NCBI GenBank assembly: GCA_903906615.1
Contig: CAIVKT010000245.1
Span: 1 to 7,137, forward strand
DNA from: an uncultured Bacteroidota bacterium
GTDB taxonomy: Bacteria; Bacteroidota; Bacteroidia; Chitinophagales; Chitinophagaceae
DNA length: 7,137 bases
Reading direction: 5' to 3'
Shown: piece after piece, positions 1 to 6,783 of the stretch
Numbering within the stretch: position 1 is the stretch's first letter
Layout: every line of letters begins with the position of its first letter
Notes under the pieces: generated by a model
Database searches by the model: none
The model's input: the letters and a program-made list of their open reading frames with translations, nothing else
What the model was told of the DNA's origin: nothing
Position numbers and translations under genes: made by a program

Positions 1-1211
1 TCTTTCACGGAGCGTGATTCTTTCATGATGATGATCTTTGGCGGGGCATCTTTATGACAACAATTATTGTTGAACAAGTATATATATCCTTCACCGGAGA
101 TCTTGCAGCTATGCTGGTTGCAAAATAATCCGTTGCCTGCGGGCCGAATGCCCGGCTTGAACTGTTCTCCATAAGAACTGATAACATTACCTTCGGGGTA
201 TTTGATCTTCAGGATACGGCTAATATTTCGTATACCAAGGTAGATGGCATTTTCATGCTCATTGAAGAAAAAAGAATTATCATGTAATGATAATGTTGGG
301 ATTCCATCTTTAGTAAGATAATTAATAACATCTGACGATGGCAGGTACGCCAATGGTTTCCACGACTATACTACATTACCTTTACTATCGTACTCAATAA
401 TAGTAGTTGTGACTCCTTTTGTGAAATTAACTTTATTGCTATCGGTTGCAAACTCTTTCTCATTTTTCAAAACAAGTTTATTTTCCTTTACCGCAGACAA
501 GTCAAGATAAGTATTTTCATTACCTAAAACCATATAGTTCCCATTAGACAACCTGGTAAGCTCATGATGGTAATCCTCAGAAAGGCCACCACTAATAATT
601 CCATTATCCGGCCCCATCCATAGTATAGATCCATCATAACTAACCTCATAGATCTGCTTACCAAGCAAAAAAGTGATGGTACCCTGTGGAGAAATTTTCA
701 TATCCCGTAATTCCTTCCTTGTATTCTGAAAGCCTTCAGCATTATCAGGAAGGAACCATACTGCATTTCCTTTCATATCATACAAGGCCCTATTGCCATC
801 CAAAAAAACGTATGCATCCTTGTATGTTTTTGCATTTTGCAGGATACGAAGGCGCATATGGCCAGTATCAATATTTGGTATCTCAAGAGTAGAGAAATGA
901 CGCAATGTTGTTTTCCCGGCACCAGGTTTACTATCAGTGTATGCCAATCTCCAGGTATATTGTTTCCCCAAAAAGGGAACTTCAGCAATCACCTTATTTT
1001 TATCAGTTTGTTTTCTGAGAATGATCTTCTCTTCGAATGAATCAATATTGTTGTAGTATCCTTCAGCAATTTGCAATTCACATTTTGTTGTTTGCACTTT
1101 CTTTGGAAAAGAAAACCCCACAATACGGTAATTCAATTTACTGCCTTCCTTAGGAAGTGCCTGGGCTAACAGGCCCAATGGCATAATCATTAAAAGCAGG
1201 AGCTTTATCAT
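1..1211 (-). pseudogene. ASST copy 1: exported aryl-sulfate sulfotransferase-like gene, interrupted by in-frame TAG, partial at left edge
   Basis: Translation from the ATG at 1211-1209 gives 281 residues and then meets TAG at 368-366. The same frame stays open from 365 to the window edge (121 further codons) and continues the family sequence. The N-terminus is a signal peptide (Lys-3, hydrophobic stretch, LLA-Q near residue 17), then a fibronectin-III-like domain (about 20-110, ending YTWRLAY...HFSTL), then beta-propeller sequence with the YHHE motif (His215/His216). Beyond the stop come LHDNS (His310), Arg328 and QH (His367), with the same spacing as in the intact copy 2. The TAG stands where copy 2 has Trp286 in VWSW, so one TGG to TAG change explains it. 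The stopped product would lack half the propeller and three of the four catalytic residues. About 100 C-terminal residues lie outside the window. It starts 22 nt after copy 2 and is probably co-transcribed with it. Family assignment is strong; whether it is a true pseudogene depends on sequence accuracy. Confidence 0.85.
366..368 (-). other. premature amber codon (TAG) in ASST copy 1
   Basis: On the minus strand the codons around this site read GTA GTA TAG TCG TGG AAA. The intact paralogue has Ile-Val-Trp-Ser-Trp-Lys at the aligned place. A single G to A change in TGG (C to T on the plus strand) accounts for the stop. TAG is also the natural final codon of egtD and of ASST copy 3 in this window, so it is expected to terminate here. 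Confidence 0.9.
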
Positions 1212-1212
1212 C

Positions 1213-1226
1213 TATAATATATTATA
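1213..1226. repeat. 14-bp perfect AT palindrome between ASST copies 2 and 1
   Basis: TATAATATATTATA reads the same on both strands and fills most of the 22-nt gap between the copy 2 stop codon and the copy 1 start. No TAnnTTTG box is visible in the gap. It could be a weak regulatory or RNA-folding element, but a pure A/T palindrome of this length can arise by chance in AT-rich spacers. Confidence 0.4.
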
Positions 1227-1233
1227 AATTAAA

Positions 1234-2769
1234 TCAGAGAACTTCATTTATCTTTTCGCCCCAGATAAGGTGTTCAAGGTCGGCACGTGTGGTGAGTATG
1301 CTGGCGCGGTAAGAATAATTCACACCCCATGCTTTTGCGCGCTCATTCCACACCTCAGGCAGGGCGCTCCACAGTATCTCTTTATCCCTGTTCACTATAA
1401 ATACTTTGCTGTACGTACTCCCCATGCAGGAGAAGAAGGAGTGGTCGGGCAATTCCATCACACCACCACCCATAGGGAAGGAATAATCCATTTTGGCGGC
1501 AGGGGAATCTATAGTGCAGGTGTATTCCCATTTTTCTTTTAGTGTCCCTGGTCCATCCTTTGGTTGTTCCATTACAATAAGCTTTGGCATTGTATGCGCG
1601 GTGCAATAATGATTATCGAACAAGTAAAGGTCGCCATTGGCAGATTCCCGGCAACAGTGCTGCCTGCAAAACAAGCCATTGCCATCCTCCGGCACACCCG
1701 GCTTGTACGTTTCGCCATAACTGGCGAGCACAGTACCTTCGGGATATTTGATCTTTAAGATGCGGCTTAAATTGCGGATGCCCAGGTACACTACCTTTTC
1801 TTTGCTATCGAAGAAAAACGAGTTTTCGTGCAGGGACAATGCCGGTGGCGAAGTCTTTTCGATATAATAGATCAGGTCAGATCCGGGAAGCCAGGACGAT
1901 GCCTTCCACGACCATACAATGTTATTTTTGCTGTCATATTCGATGACAGTGCCGATACCCGCCTTTATAAAATTCTTTTTTGCGCTGTCGGACAGGTTCT
2001 CTCTACCGCTTTTCAAAACCAGTTTACCGTTCTTTGCTTCGTTAACATCGAGCAAACTATTTTCTTCGCCCAAGACCATATAATGCCCGTTGGGTAGCCT
2101 CGTCATTTCATGATGATACCCTTCGAAAGCGCCACCACTCACCATGCCCCTGTCCGGGCCTTTCCACAATACGTTACCATTATAATCCATGTCGTAGATG
2201 CTGGCCCCAATCAAAAAGGTGATGGTGCCTTGTGGCGAAACCTTCATATCCCGCAGCTCTTTTTTCATATGCTCAAACTCTCCGAAATTATCGGGCAGAA
2301 ACCATACCGCGTTGCCTTTCATATCGTAGAGTACCCTATTGCCGTCCACGAATACGTAGGCATCTTTATACTTCTTTGCCTGCTGCAATACCCTGAGCCG
2401 CATGTGCGCCGTATCCACATTTGGTACCTGTAGTGTGGTGAAATGATGAAGCGCTTCCTGCGCCGTATTTGCGTCGGGGTAAGTAACCCGCCAGGTATAT
2501 TCTTTACCGAATAAAGGGACTTCGGCCACTACCCTGTTTTTTTCACATTTCCGGGTAACGACAATGTTTTTACGGAAAGAATCAACGTTGTTATAATGCC
2601 CTTCAGCAATCTCAAGCCTGCATTGTGTACCCGCTACTGAGCCTTGAAATGAAAAGCCTATGATGCGGTAATTCAGTTTGCCGCCCTCCACAGGCAACAC
2701 CTGCGCGACAACATTGAGTGGCAGCAAGAAGACCAGGAGTAATTTCCAAACAACAGAAGTAATATTCAT
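1234..2769 (-). CDS. ASST copy 2: intact exported aryl-sulfate sulfotransferase-like protein (511 aa)
   Basis: This is the only undamaged member of the three-gene array. Residues 1-23 form a signal peptide (hydrophobic core, VVA-Q cleavage site), which fixes the ATG start and points to export to the periplasm or cell surface. Residues about 25-113 resemble a fibronectin-III domain. Residues about 115-505 look like the ASST beta-propeller. Candidate catalytic residues are His219/His220 (YHHE), His314 (LHENS), Arg332 (GIRNLSR) and His371 (CRQHCC), followed by an NGDLYLFDN strand. In Escherichia coli AssT the equivalents are His252, His356, Arg374 and the transiently sulfated His436; the His-to-Arg spacing of 18 residues is identical. 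That family moves sulfate from a phenolic sulfate ester to a phenol without PAPS. Cys368, Cys372, Cys373 and Cys389 cluster at the catalytic His, and one pair may form the disulfide known near this site in AssT. Stop is TGA. The substrate is unknown, and family membership rests on motifs read by eye. Confidence 0.85.
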   Translation of the reverse strand: MNITSVVWKLLLVFLLPLNVVAQVLPVEGGKLNYRIIGFSFQGSVAGTQCRLEIAEGHYNNVDSFRKNIVVTRKCEKNRVVAEVPLFGKEYTWRVTYPDANTAQEALHHFTTLQVPNVDTAHMRLRVLQQAKKYKDAYVFVDGNRVLYDMKGNAVWFLPDNFGEFEHMKKELRDMKVSPQGTITFLIGASIYDMDYNGNVLWKGPDRGMVSGGAFEGYHHEMTRLPNGHYMVLGEENSLLDVNEAKNGKLVLKSGRENLSDSAKKNFIKAGIGTVIEYDSKNNIVWSWKASSWLPGSDLIYYIEKTSPPALSLHENSFFFDSKEKVVYLGIRNLSRILKIKYPEGTVLASYGETYKPGVPEDGNGLFCRQHCCRESANGDLYLFDNHYCTAHTMPKLIVMEQPKDGPGTLKEKWEYTCTIDSPAAKMDYSFPMGGGVMELPDHSFFSCMGSTYSKVFIVNRDKEILWSALPEVWNERAKAWGVNYSYRASILTTRADLEHLIWGEKINEVL

Positions 2770-2774
2770 TCACT

Positions 2775-2806
2775 CAAAACTAAATCATTTCTGAGAAATA
2801 GCACAA
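2775..2806 (-). promoter_or_regulatory. candidate Bacteroidota sigma-ABfA-type promoter for ASST copy 2
   Basis: On the minus strand TTG (2806-2804) is followed after 21 nt by TAGTTTTG (2782-2775), a full match to the TAnnTTTG -7 box with a permitted -33 to -7 spacing. The ATG of copy 2 begins only 5 nt after the box, so transcripts from it would start at or almost at the ATG. Transcription reading through from copy 3 is the alternative. Confidence 0.5.
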
Positions 2807-2834
2807 GTGTATGCTGATATTTTCATTTTTTGCG

Positions 2835-4372
2835 CTACAAAGAAGGTTCCAATTTTTCGCCCCATATAAGGTGTTCAAGGTCTTCTTTTGAAGTAATAAT
2901 GCTGGCATGAAAAGAATATTGTTCTTCCCATCTTTTCCTGTCTTTATTCCATATCTCCGGCAGTGCGCTCCATAATATTTTTTTATTCATGTTCACGATG
3001 AATACTTTGCTGTAGTTACCCCCCATACATGCGAGCAACGAATTATCAGGTAGCTCAAGAACATTGCCGCCAATGGGAAAGGAATAGGCGATGCTATCTC
3101 TTTTAAAATCGATAGTGCAGTTGTATTCCCATTTCACTTCAAGGCTGTCATACGGATCACTGGGCTGTTTCATCACTACCAGTTTTGAAATAGTCCTACC
3201 GCTACAAGAGTTATTATCATACAAGTAAAGATCTCCATTTTTTGAGACCCTGCAACTGTGCTGCCCGCAAAATAGCCCGTTTGCCGGTTCATAATCTCCT
3301 GCTTTAAAAATCTGGCCGTAAGTTTTTAGTACTGTTCCCTCCGGATATTTGATCTTTATTACCCGGCCTATATTCCTGTAGCTATAGTAAATAGTGTTTT
3401 CTTTTTCGTCAAAGAAAAAAGAGTTTTCGTGCAGCGATAATTCAGGTATATCGCCCATACGCCTGTAGTAGAGCAAGTCAGAACCATCAAGATGCGCTGA
3501 TGTGCGCCAAGACCATACAACATTTCCGGAATGGTCATATTCTATAATAGTCCCCATTTCTTTTTTTACAAACCCTTTCCCATCACTGCCCTGTAAAAAT
3601 ACGTCTTTAGCTCTCTTCACTACCAGCCTGTTGTTCTTTAATTCGGCCAGGTCAACAGCAGCATATTCATTACCTAATAGCATATAATTGCCGTTAGATA
3701 GCCGGGTAAATTCATGATGGTATCCCTCAATACTGAGGCCACTTACGACCCCGTTATCGGGTGCTTTCCACAGCACTTCTCCATTATAAGTGATCTCATA
3801 AGGATGGTTGCCGATCAAAAAAGTAATCGTTCCCTGCGGTGAAACCTTTAGATCCCTGACCTCCAATTTCTCATCATTCAATTCATCGGGTAGAAACCAT
3901 ACAGGATTGCCCTGCATGTCGTATAGAACCCTGTTGCCATCCACGAAAACATATGCGCCCTTATATTTTCTGGCCTTTTCAAGTATTCTGAGCCTTCTGT
4001 ACCCGGTATCAACATCAGGAACATACAATGTAGAGAAGTGATATAGCTGCTCTTTACGGCCATCTCCGATAGCTATCCCCCAGGTATATTGTTTACCGAA
4101 TGAAGGCACTTCGCTACCACTCTATTCTTGTTGCATTTTTGTGTTGTAATAATGTTTTTCTGAAAGGAATCAATATTGTTGTAGTATCCTTCTGCAATCT
4201 CTAACTTGCTATTCGCATTGGCAGGGATATCGGGGAAAGAAAAGCCGATAATGCGGTAATTCAATTTAGCGTCTTTTACAGGCAGCACTTGCGCAAAAAC
4301 ATTTGATGGCAACACCAGGAACACTAATAACTTCACGACATTTCTTACAAATGAGCAGCTGTAGGCAAACAT
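2835..4372 (-). pseudogene. ASST copy 3: exported aryl-sulfate sulfotransferase-like gene with a one-base frameshift
   Basis: The ATG at 4372-4370 opens a frame with a signal peptide (hydrophobic core, VFA-Q near residue 28) and the start of the fibronectin-III-like domain. After NRVVA near residue 87 the frame runs off and stops at 4075-4073. The family sequence resumes one frame over (VPSFGKQYTW...) and runs intact to TAG at 2837-2835. Restoring one base between 4112 and 4113, in the Ala codon of VVAEVP, gives a 512-residue protein, against 511 for copy 2. The downstream part keeps YHHE, LHENS with the following arginine (YRNIGR), and CGQHSC before NGDLYLYDN, so the catalytic set is complete. 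The distal frame has a possible GTG start at 4109, but a product from there would lack the signal peptide. Hence a recent pseudogene, a switchable allele or a sequencing error. It is the first ASST gene after egtD and has its own candidate promoter. Confidence 0.85.
4112..4113 (-). other. site of one-base deletion in ASST copy 3
   Basis: Aligned plus-strand bases read CTTC-GCTACC here, CTTCGGCCACTACC in copy 2 and CTTCAGCAATCACC in copy 1, so one base, probably G or A, is missing after CTTC. The surroundings contain no homopolymer run and no recognisable slippery heptamer. Confidence 0.8.
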
Positions 4373-4402
4373 CTAAGCAGTTTTTTAGCGTTTAGAATGA
4401 GC

Positions 4403-4410
4403 CAAAGCTA
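4403..4410 (-). promoter_or_regulatory. candidate -7 box (TAGCTTTG) for ASST copy 3
   Basis: The minus strand carries TAGCTTTG, an exact TAnnTTTG match, with 30 nt between it and the copy 3 ATG. No TTG lies at the right distance upstream; TTC with a 21-nt spacer is the nearest match. This suggests the ASST array can be transcribed independently of egtBD. Confidence 0.5.
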
Positions 4411-4425
4411 TGATATTCAGGAAAG

Positions 4426-4447
4426 ATAAATGAAGAGATTCATTTAT
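4426..4447. repeat. perfect 9-bp inverted repeat with 4-nt loop, candidate egtD terminator or ASST operator
   Basis: ATAAATGAA (4426-4434), loop GAGA, then TTCATTTAT (4439-4447) form a perfect hairpin 32 nt beyond the egtD stop codon. The stem is AT-rich and no U-tract follows on the minus strand, so it is a weak intrinsic terminator at best. It also lies 16-37 nt upstream of the candidate -7 box of ASST copy 3, across the -33 region, where an operator would sit. The symmetry is certain; the role is inferred. Confidence 0.55.
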
Positions 4448-4479
4448 GATATAAAAGACGTTGAGAAGGATTGGTTTAC

Positions 4480-5421
4480 CTATACAACTGTCCAAAGAGC
4501 ATCAAGAAACCAGCCTTTGCTATCTGTAAAATAGGCTGTCGGAGCAAAGCCCGTAGCAATTGCAAAAGCATCAGTTTGTGCAGCCGTATATTTTTGAGAT
4601 ATTTCCATGAGTATCCTTTCGCCTGCGCCGAAGGTTACTGATCCGGCATTGCCGATATGTGACTGCTGGTCTTTGTTGCTCACCAGGTAACTTTTGCAGG
4701 CACCGGTCTGTTCATCATATACAGGCAGGTGTTCAAATTGTGCCAGGTTAAGATCAGCTCCAAAGGTATCATTGATGCGCTGTAGCAGATTGAGGTTGAA
4801 GCGGCGGGTGATGCCGCCTTTATCATTATATGCGGCGAGTATTACAGCAGGGTCTTTCTTCAGGTCGAAGCCCGTTAAAAGCAGGTCGCCGGGAGCGAGG
4901 TATGAGCCCAATTGCTTTAAGAAGCCTGTAGTATCATCAATAGGGATATTGCCAATATTGCTACCGAGGAACAGCACTACTTTGTTGCGGGCAGATAATG
5001 TACCCAGCGATTCCAGCATAGCAAAGTATTCACCATTCAGTCCCTGTACTTTAAGGCCCTGCAGTTCTTGAGGCAATTGCTCTTCGAGATTGGAAATAAC
5101 ATTTGCCGAGATATCTATAGGATAGTAGGTGAAGTCAGTATCCTGTGCCAGCAAGGCTTTCAGCAGGTGCTTTGATTTGGTACAGTCGCCTGCACCAAGT
5201 TCTACAACATCAAATGTTTTTAAACGGTCTTGTATAGCTATTGCCATATCACCGCCCTGCTTCGTGAATATTTCCAGCTCGCAACGGGTGAGATAATATT
5301 CAGGGCAATCCATGATCTGTACAAACAGCTCATCACCTGTTTTATCATAAAAATATTTAGAGGGCAGGTATTTAGGATTTGCAGTGAGCCCCGCCCATAT
5401 TTCCTTTAAAAATTCGTCCAT
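4480..5421 (-). CDS. egtD: EgtD, L-histidine N-alpha-methyltransferase (313 aa)
   Basis: EgtD is a cytosolic SAM-dependent enzyme that trimethylates the alpha-amino group of histidine to give hercynine, the first step of ergothioneine synthesis. The length is close to that of the mycobacterial enzyme (321 residues). Visible family blocks are ELFVQIMDCPEYYLTR (31-46, with the substrate-site tyrosine Tyr43), the SAM motif ELGAGDCTKSKHLL (74-87), PIDIS with Asp103, FLGSNIGN (151-158, Asn158 matching the substrate-binding Asn166 of Mycobacterium smegmatis EgtD), FDLKKDP followed by AYND (Tyr198 matching Tyr206), RFNLNLL, and MEISQKY (272-278, Glu273 and Ser275 matching the residues that hold the histidine imidazole). 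It is the second gene of an operon, 9 nt after the egtB stop. No Shine-Dalgarno site is seen, as is normal for this phylum. It ends DALWTVV-TAG, the usual end of the family, so TAG is read as stop in this organism. Confidence 0.95.
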   Translation of the reverse strand: MDEFLKEIWAGLTANPKYLPSKYFYDKTGDELFVQIMDCPEYYLTRCELEIFTKQGGDMAIAIQDRLKTFDVVELGAGDCTKSKHLLKALLAQDTDFTYYPIDISANVISNLEEQLPQELQGLKVQGLNGEYFAMLESLGTLSARNKVVLFLGSNIGNIPIDDTTGFLKQLGSYLAPGDLLLTGFDLKKDPAVILAAYNDKGGITRRFNLNLLQRINDTFGADLNLAQFEHLPVYDEQTGACKSYLVSNKDQQSHIGNAGSVTFGAGERILMEISQKYTAAQTDAFAIATGFAPTAYFTDSKGWFLDALWTVV

Positions 5422-5430
5422 GCCTGATGT

Positions 5431-6627
5431 TTAATGAGCCAGCCTAATCCCTGTGTATTGCCACCTGAGGTGCGGATGAAAAAAATTGCGGTACGAATCC
5501 CGGCTATGCCCCGGAGGCGTTACTTCTGATGCGCCACGCAGTACCATCTGGTTCACCATAAATTTACCATTGTACTCGCCAATAGCGCCACCGGCTTTCT
5601 TATAGCCAGGATACGGTAGGTAGGCGCTGTTGGTCCATTCCCAGCGGCTACCTTTATCCAGTTGCGTTGCAGCAACTTCCCACTCAAATTCGGTAGGCAG
5701 TCGCATCCCTCGCCAGTCGGCATATGCGGCGGCCTCATAAAAGCTGATGTGGCATACGGGGGCGCTCATATCCACCGACAGTAATCCCTGCAAGGTATAG
5801 TTATACCATTTACCTTCTATAAAATGCCAGTACAACGGCGCTTGTATATTATTGTTCTTCACCCAGTCCAGCCCTTCCGAATGCCAATGCCGGTGCATAG
5901 TATAGCCGGCCGCATTGATAAACTCAATGTATTCTTCGTTCGTCACCAACCGACTGGATATAAGGAAGCTATCGAGGTAGACTTTATGCCTGCCCAGTTC
6001 GTTATCAAAGCAAAATCCTTCGCCCCTACTGCCGATCTCGTATATGCCTGCTTCAATAGTTATCCATTCATTTTCTGGACGGCTTTGGGATGCCTTCTTC
6101 TTAGTTATTTTGTTATTGTATGCGGGTAACAAGGGGTTGTGGCCCAGTATATACTTAATGTCGGTCATCAACAATTCCTGGTGTTGCTCTTCATGGTTCA
6201 GGCCAAGGGTGATCAATTCACGCAAGTCATTACTTAATTCTTTCTCCAGCAGTTCGCACATCACCTGGTCTACATGGGCCCGGTAGCGGTATATATCAGC
6301 TACTGTTGGGCGGCTGAGGTTGCCCCTGTCTGTGCGGATAACGCGTGCACCTACCGTTTCGTAATAGCTGTTGAAGACGAAGTTGTATGCAGGGTCAAAC
6401 TCTTTATAGGCAAGTATATTGGGTGCAAGAATAAAGGTTTCAAAGAACCAGGTAGTGTGGCCAAGGTGCCACTTGGGCGGGCTCACATCACCTATCGGTT
6501 GCACCACATAATCTTCAGTTTGCAGTGGCTTGCAAATAAGCTCGCTGCGGCCCCTTACCTCTTTATACCTGTCGGCCAGGGTCATTCTTGTAGCGTGTGG
6601 TTTCCTAACCTCTTTAGTGGTGGTCAT
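5431..6627 (-). CDS. egtB: EgtB, iron-dependent hercynine oxygenase / sulfoxide synthase (398 aa)
   Basis: EgtB uses Fe(II) and O2 to join hercynine to cysteine or gamma-glutamylcysteine, forming the sulfoxide precursor of ergothioneine. The N-terminal half is a DinB-like four-helix domain with the expected three iron ligands: His57 in WHLGHTTWFFE, and His145 and His149 in NHEEQHQELL. NSYYE (86-90) and RGNLSRPT (101-108) lie between them. The C-terminal half (about 188-398) is a formylglycine-generating-enzyme-type fold: ITIEAGIYEIGS, VTNEEYIEFI, PVCHISFYEAAAYADW, MRLPTEFEWEVAA, WEWTNSAYLPYPGY, VLRGAS, and a GIRLAH end. The paired Tyr88/Tyr89 recall the two active-site tyrosines reported for the cysteine-using EgtB of Chloracidobacterium thermophilum; that link is from memory. 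Nothing for egtA or egtC is nearby, which would fit direct use of cysteine. Met15 (ATG at 6585) is an alternative start that begins the conserved MTLADRY segment. First gene of egtBD. Confidence 0.94.
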   Translation of the reverse strand: MTTTKEVRKPHATRMTLADRYKEVRGRSELICKPLQTEDYVVQPIGDVSPPKWHLGHTTWFFETFILAPNILAYKEFDPAYNFVFNSYYETVGARVIRTDRGNLSRPTVADIYRYRAHVDQVMCELLEKELSNDLRELITLGLNHEEQHQELLMTDIKYILGHNPLLPAYNNKITKKKASQSRPENEWITIEAGIYEIGSRGEGFCFDNELGRHKVYLDSFLISSRLVTNEEYIEFINAAGYTMHRHWHSEGLDWVKNNNIQAPLYWHFIEGKWYNYTLQGLLSVDMSAPVCHISFYEAAAYADWRGMRLPTEFEWEVAATQLDKGSRWEWTNSAYLPYPGYKKAGGAIGEYNGKFMVNQMVLRGASEVTPPGHSRDSYRNFFHPHLRWQYTGIRLAH

Positions 6628-6638
6628 AAATTATGCGA

Positions 6639-6646
6639 TAAAAGTA
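6639..6646 (-). promoter_or_regulatory. weak candidate -7 box (TACTTTTA) for egtBD
   Basis: The minus strand reads TACTTTTA, a seven-of-eight match to TAnnTTTG, ending 11 nt before the first possible egtB ATG. No clear TTG is found at the proper distance. If used, it would give a leader of only a few bases for the first ATG or about 45 nt for the ATG at Met15. Low confidence. Confidence 0.3.
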
Positions 6647-6759
6647 AGCAACTAATGGGCTACCGGCTCTTTTGAAACTATATATAAAAACTATTCCCCC
6701 ATTTTTTTGCTGAAGCTATGCATTACTAATAAATCAAACAAGTTAGAAAATGATAGAAT

Positions 6760-6775
6760 GTATTGCATGCAACAC
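6760..6775. repeat. 16-bp near-perfect palindrome, candidate operator
   Basis: GTATTGCATGCAACAC has a perfect 10-bp core, TTGCATGCAA (6763-6772), and two further matching pairs outside one mismatch. It lies in the 247-nt spacer between the divergent egtB and the plus-strand membrane-protein gene. Length and symmetry suit a dimeric DNA-binding regulator. No second copy was noticed in the window, and the regulator is unknown. Confidence 0.4.
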
Positions 6776-6783
6776 CCCTGTAT

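Noticed and set aside
366..368. TAG reassigned to an amino acid in this organism
   Set aside because: egtD and ASST copy 3 both end in TAG exactly where their families or paralogues end, so TAG works as a stop codon here.
686..2433. Plus-strand open frames of 64-107 codons inside the ASST genes
   Set aside because: They lie antisense to well-supported coding sequence, lack starts with promoters, and show no recognisable protein features.
2800..2815. Hairpin AGCACA/TGTATGCT-like pairing after ASST copy 3
   Set aside because: Only about five pairs with a mismatch; it overlaps the candidate -33 element and is no better than chance.
4073..4120. Programmed ribosomal frameshift in ASST copy 3
   Set aside because: No slippery heptamer or downstream stem-loop is visible, and the intact paralogue needs no shift at this place. 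A base deletion is simpler.
2835..4372. Two separate genes, a 99-residue protein and a 424-residue protein starting at GTG 4109
   Set aside because: Together they align end to end with the single copy 2 gene. The second would have no signal peptide and a start in mid-domain.
5431..6627. Sulfatase-activating formylglycine-generating enzyme, suggested by the C-terminal domain and nearby sulfotransferase genes
   Set aside because: The N-terminal DinB-like domain with the His57/His145/His149 iron site and the adjacent egtD identify EgtB. A functional link to the ASST genes is not supported.
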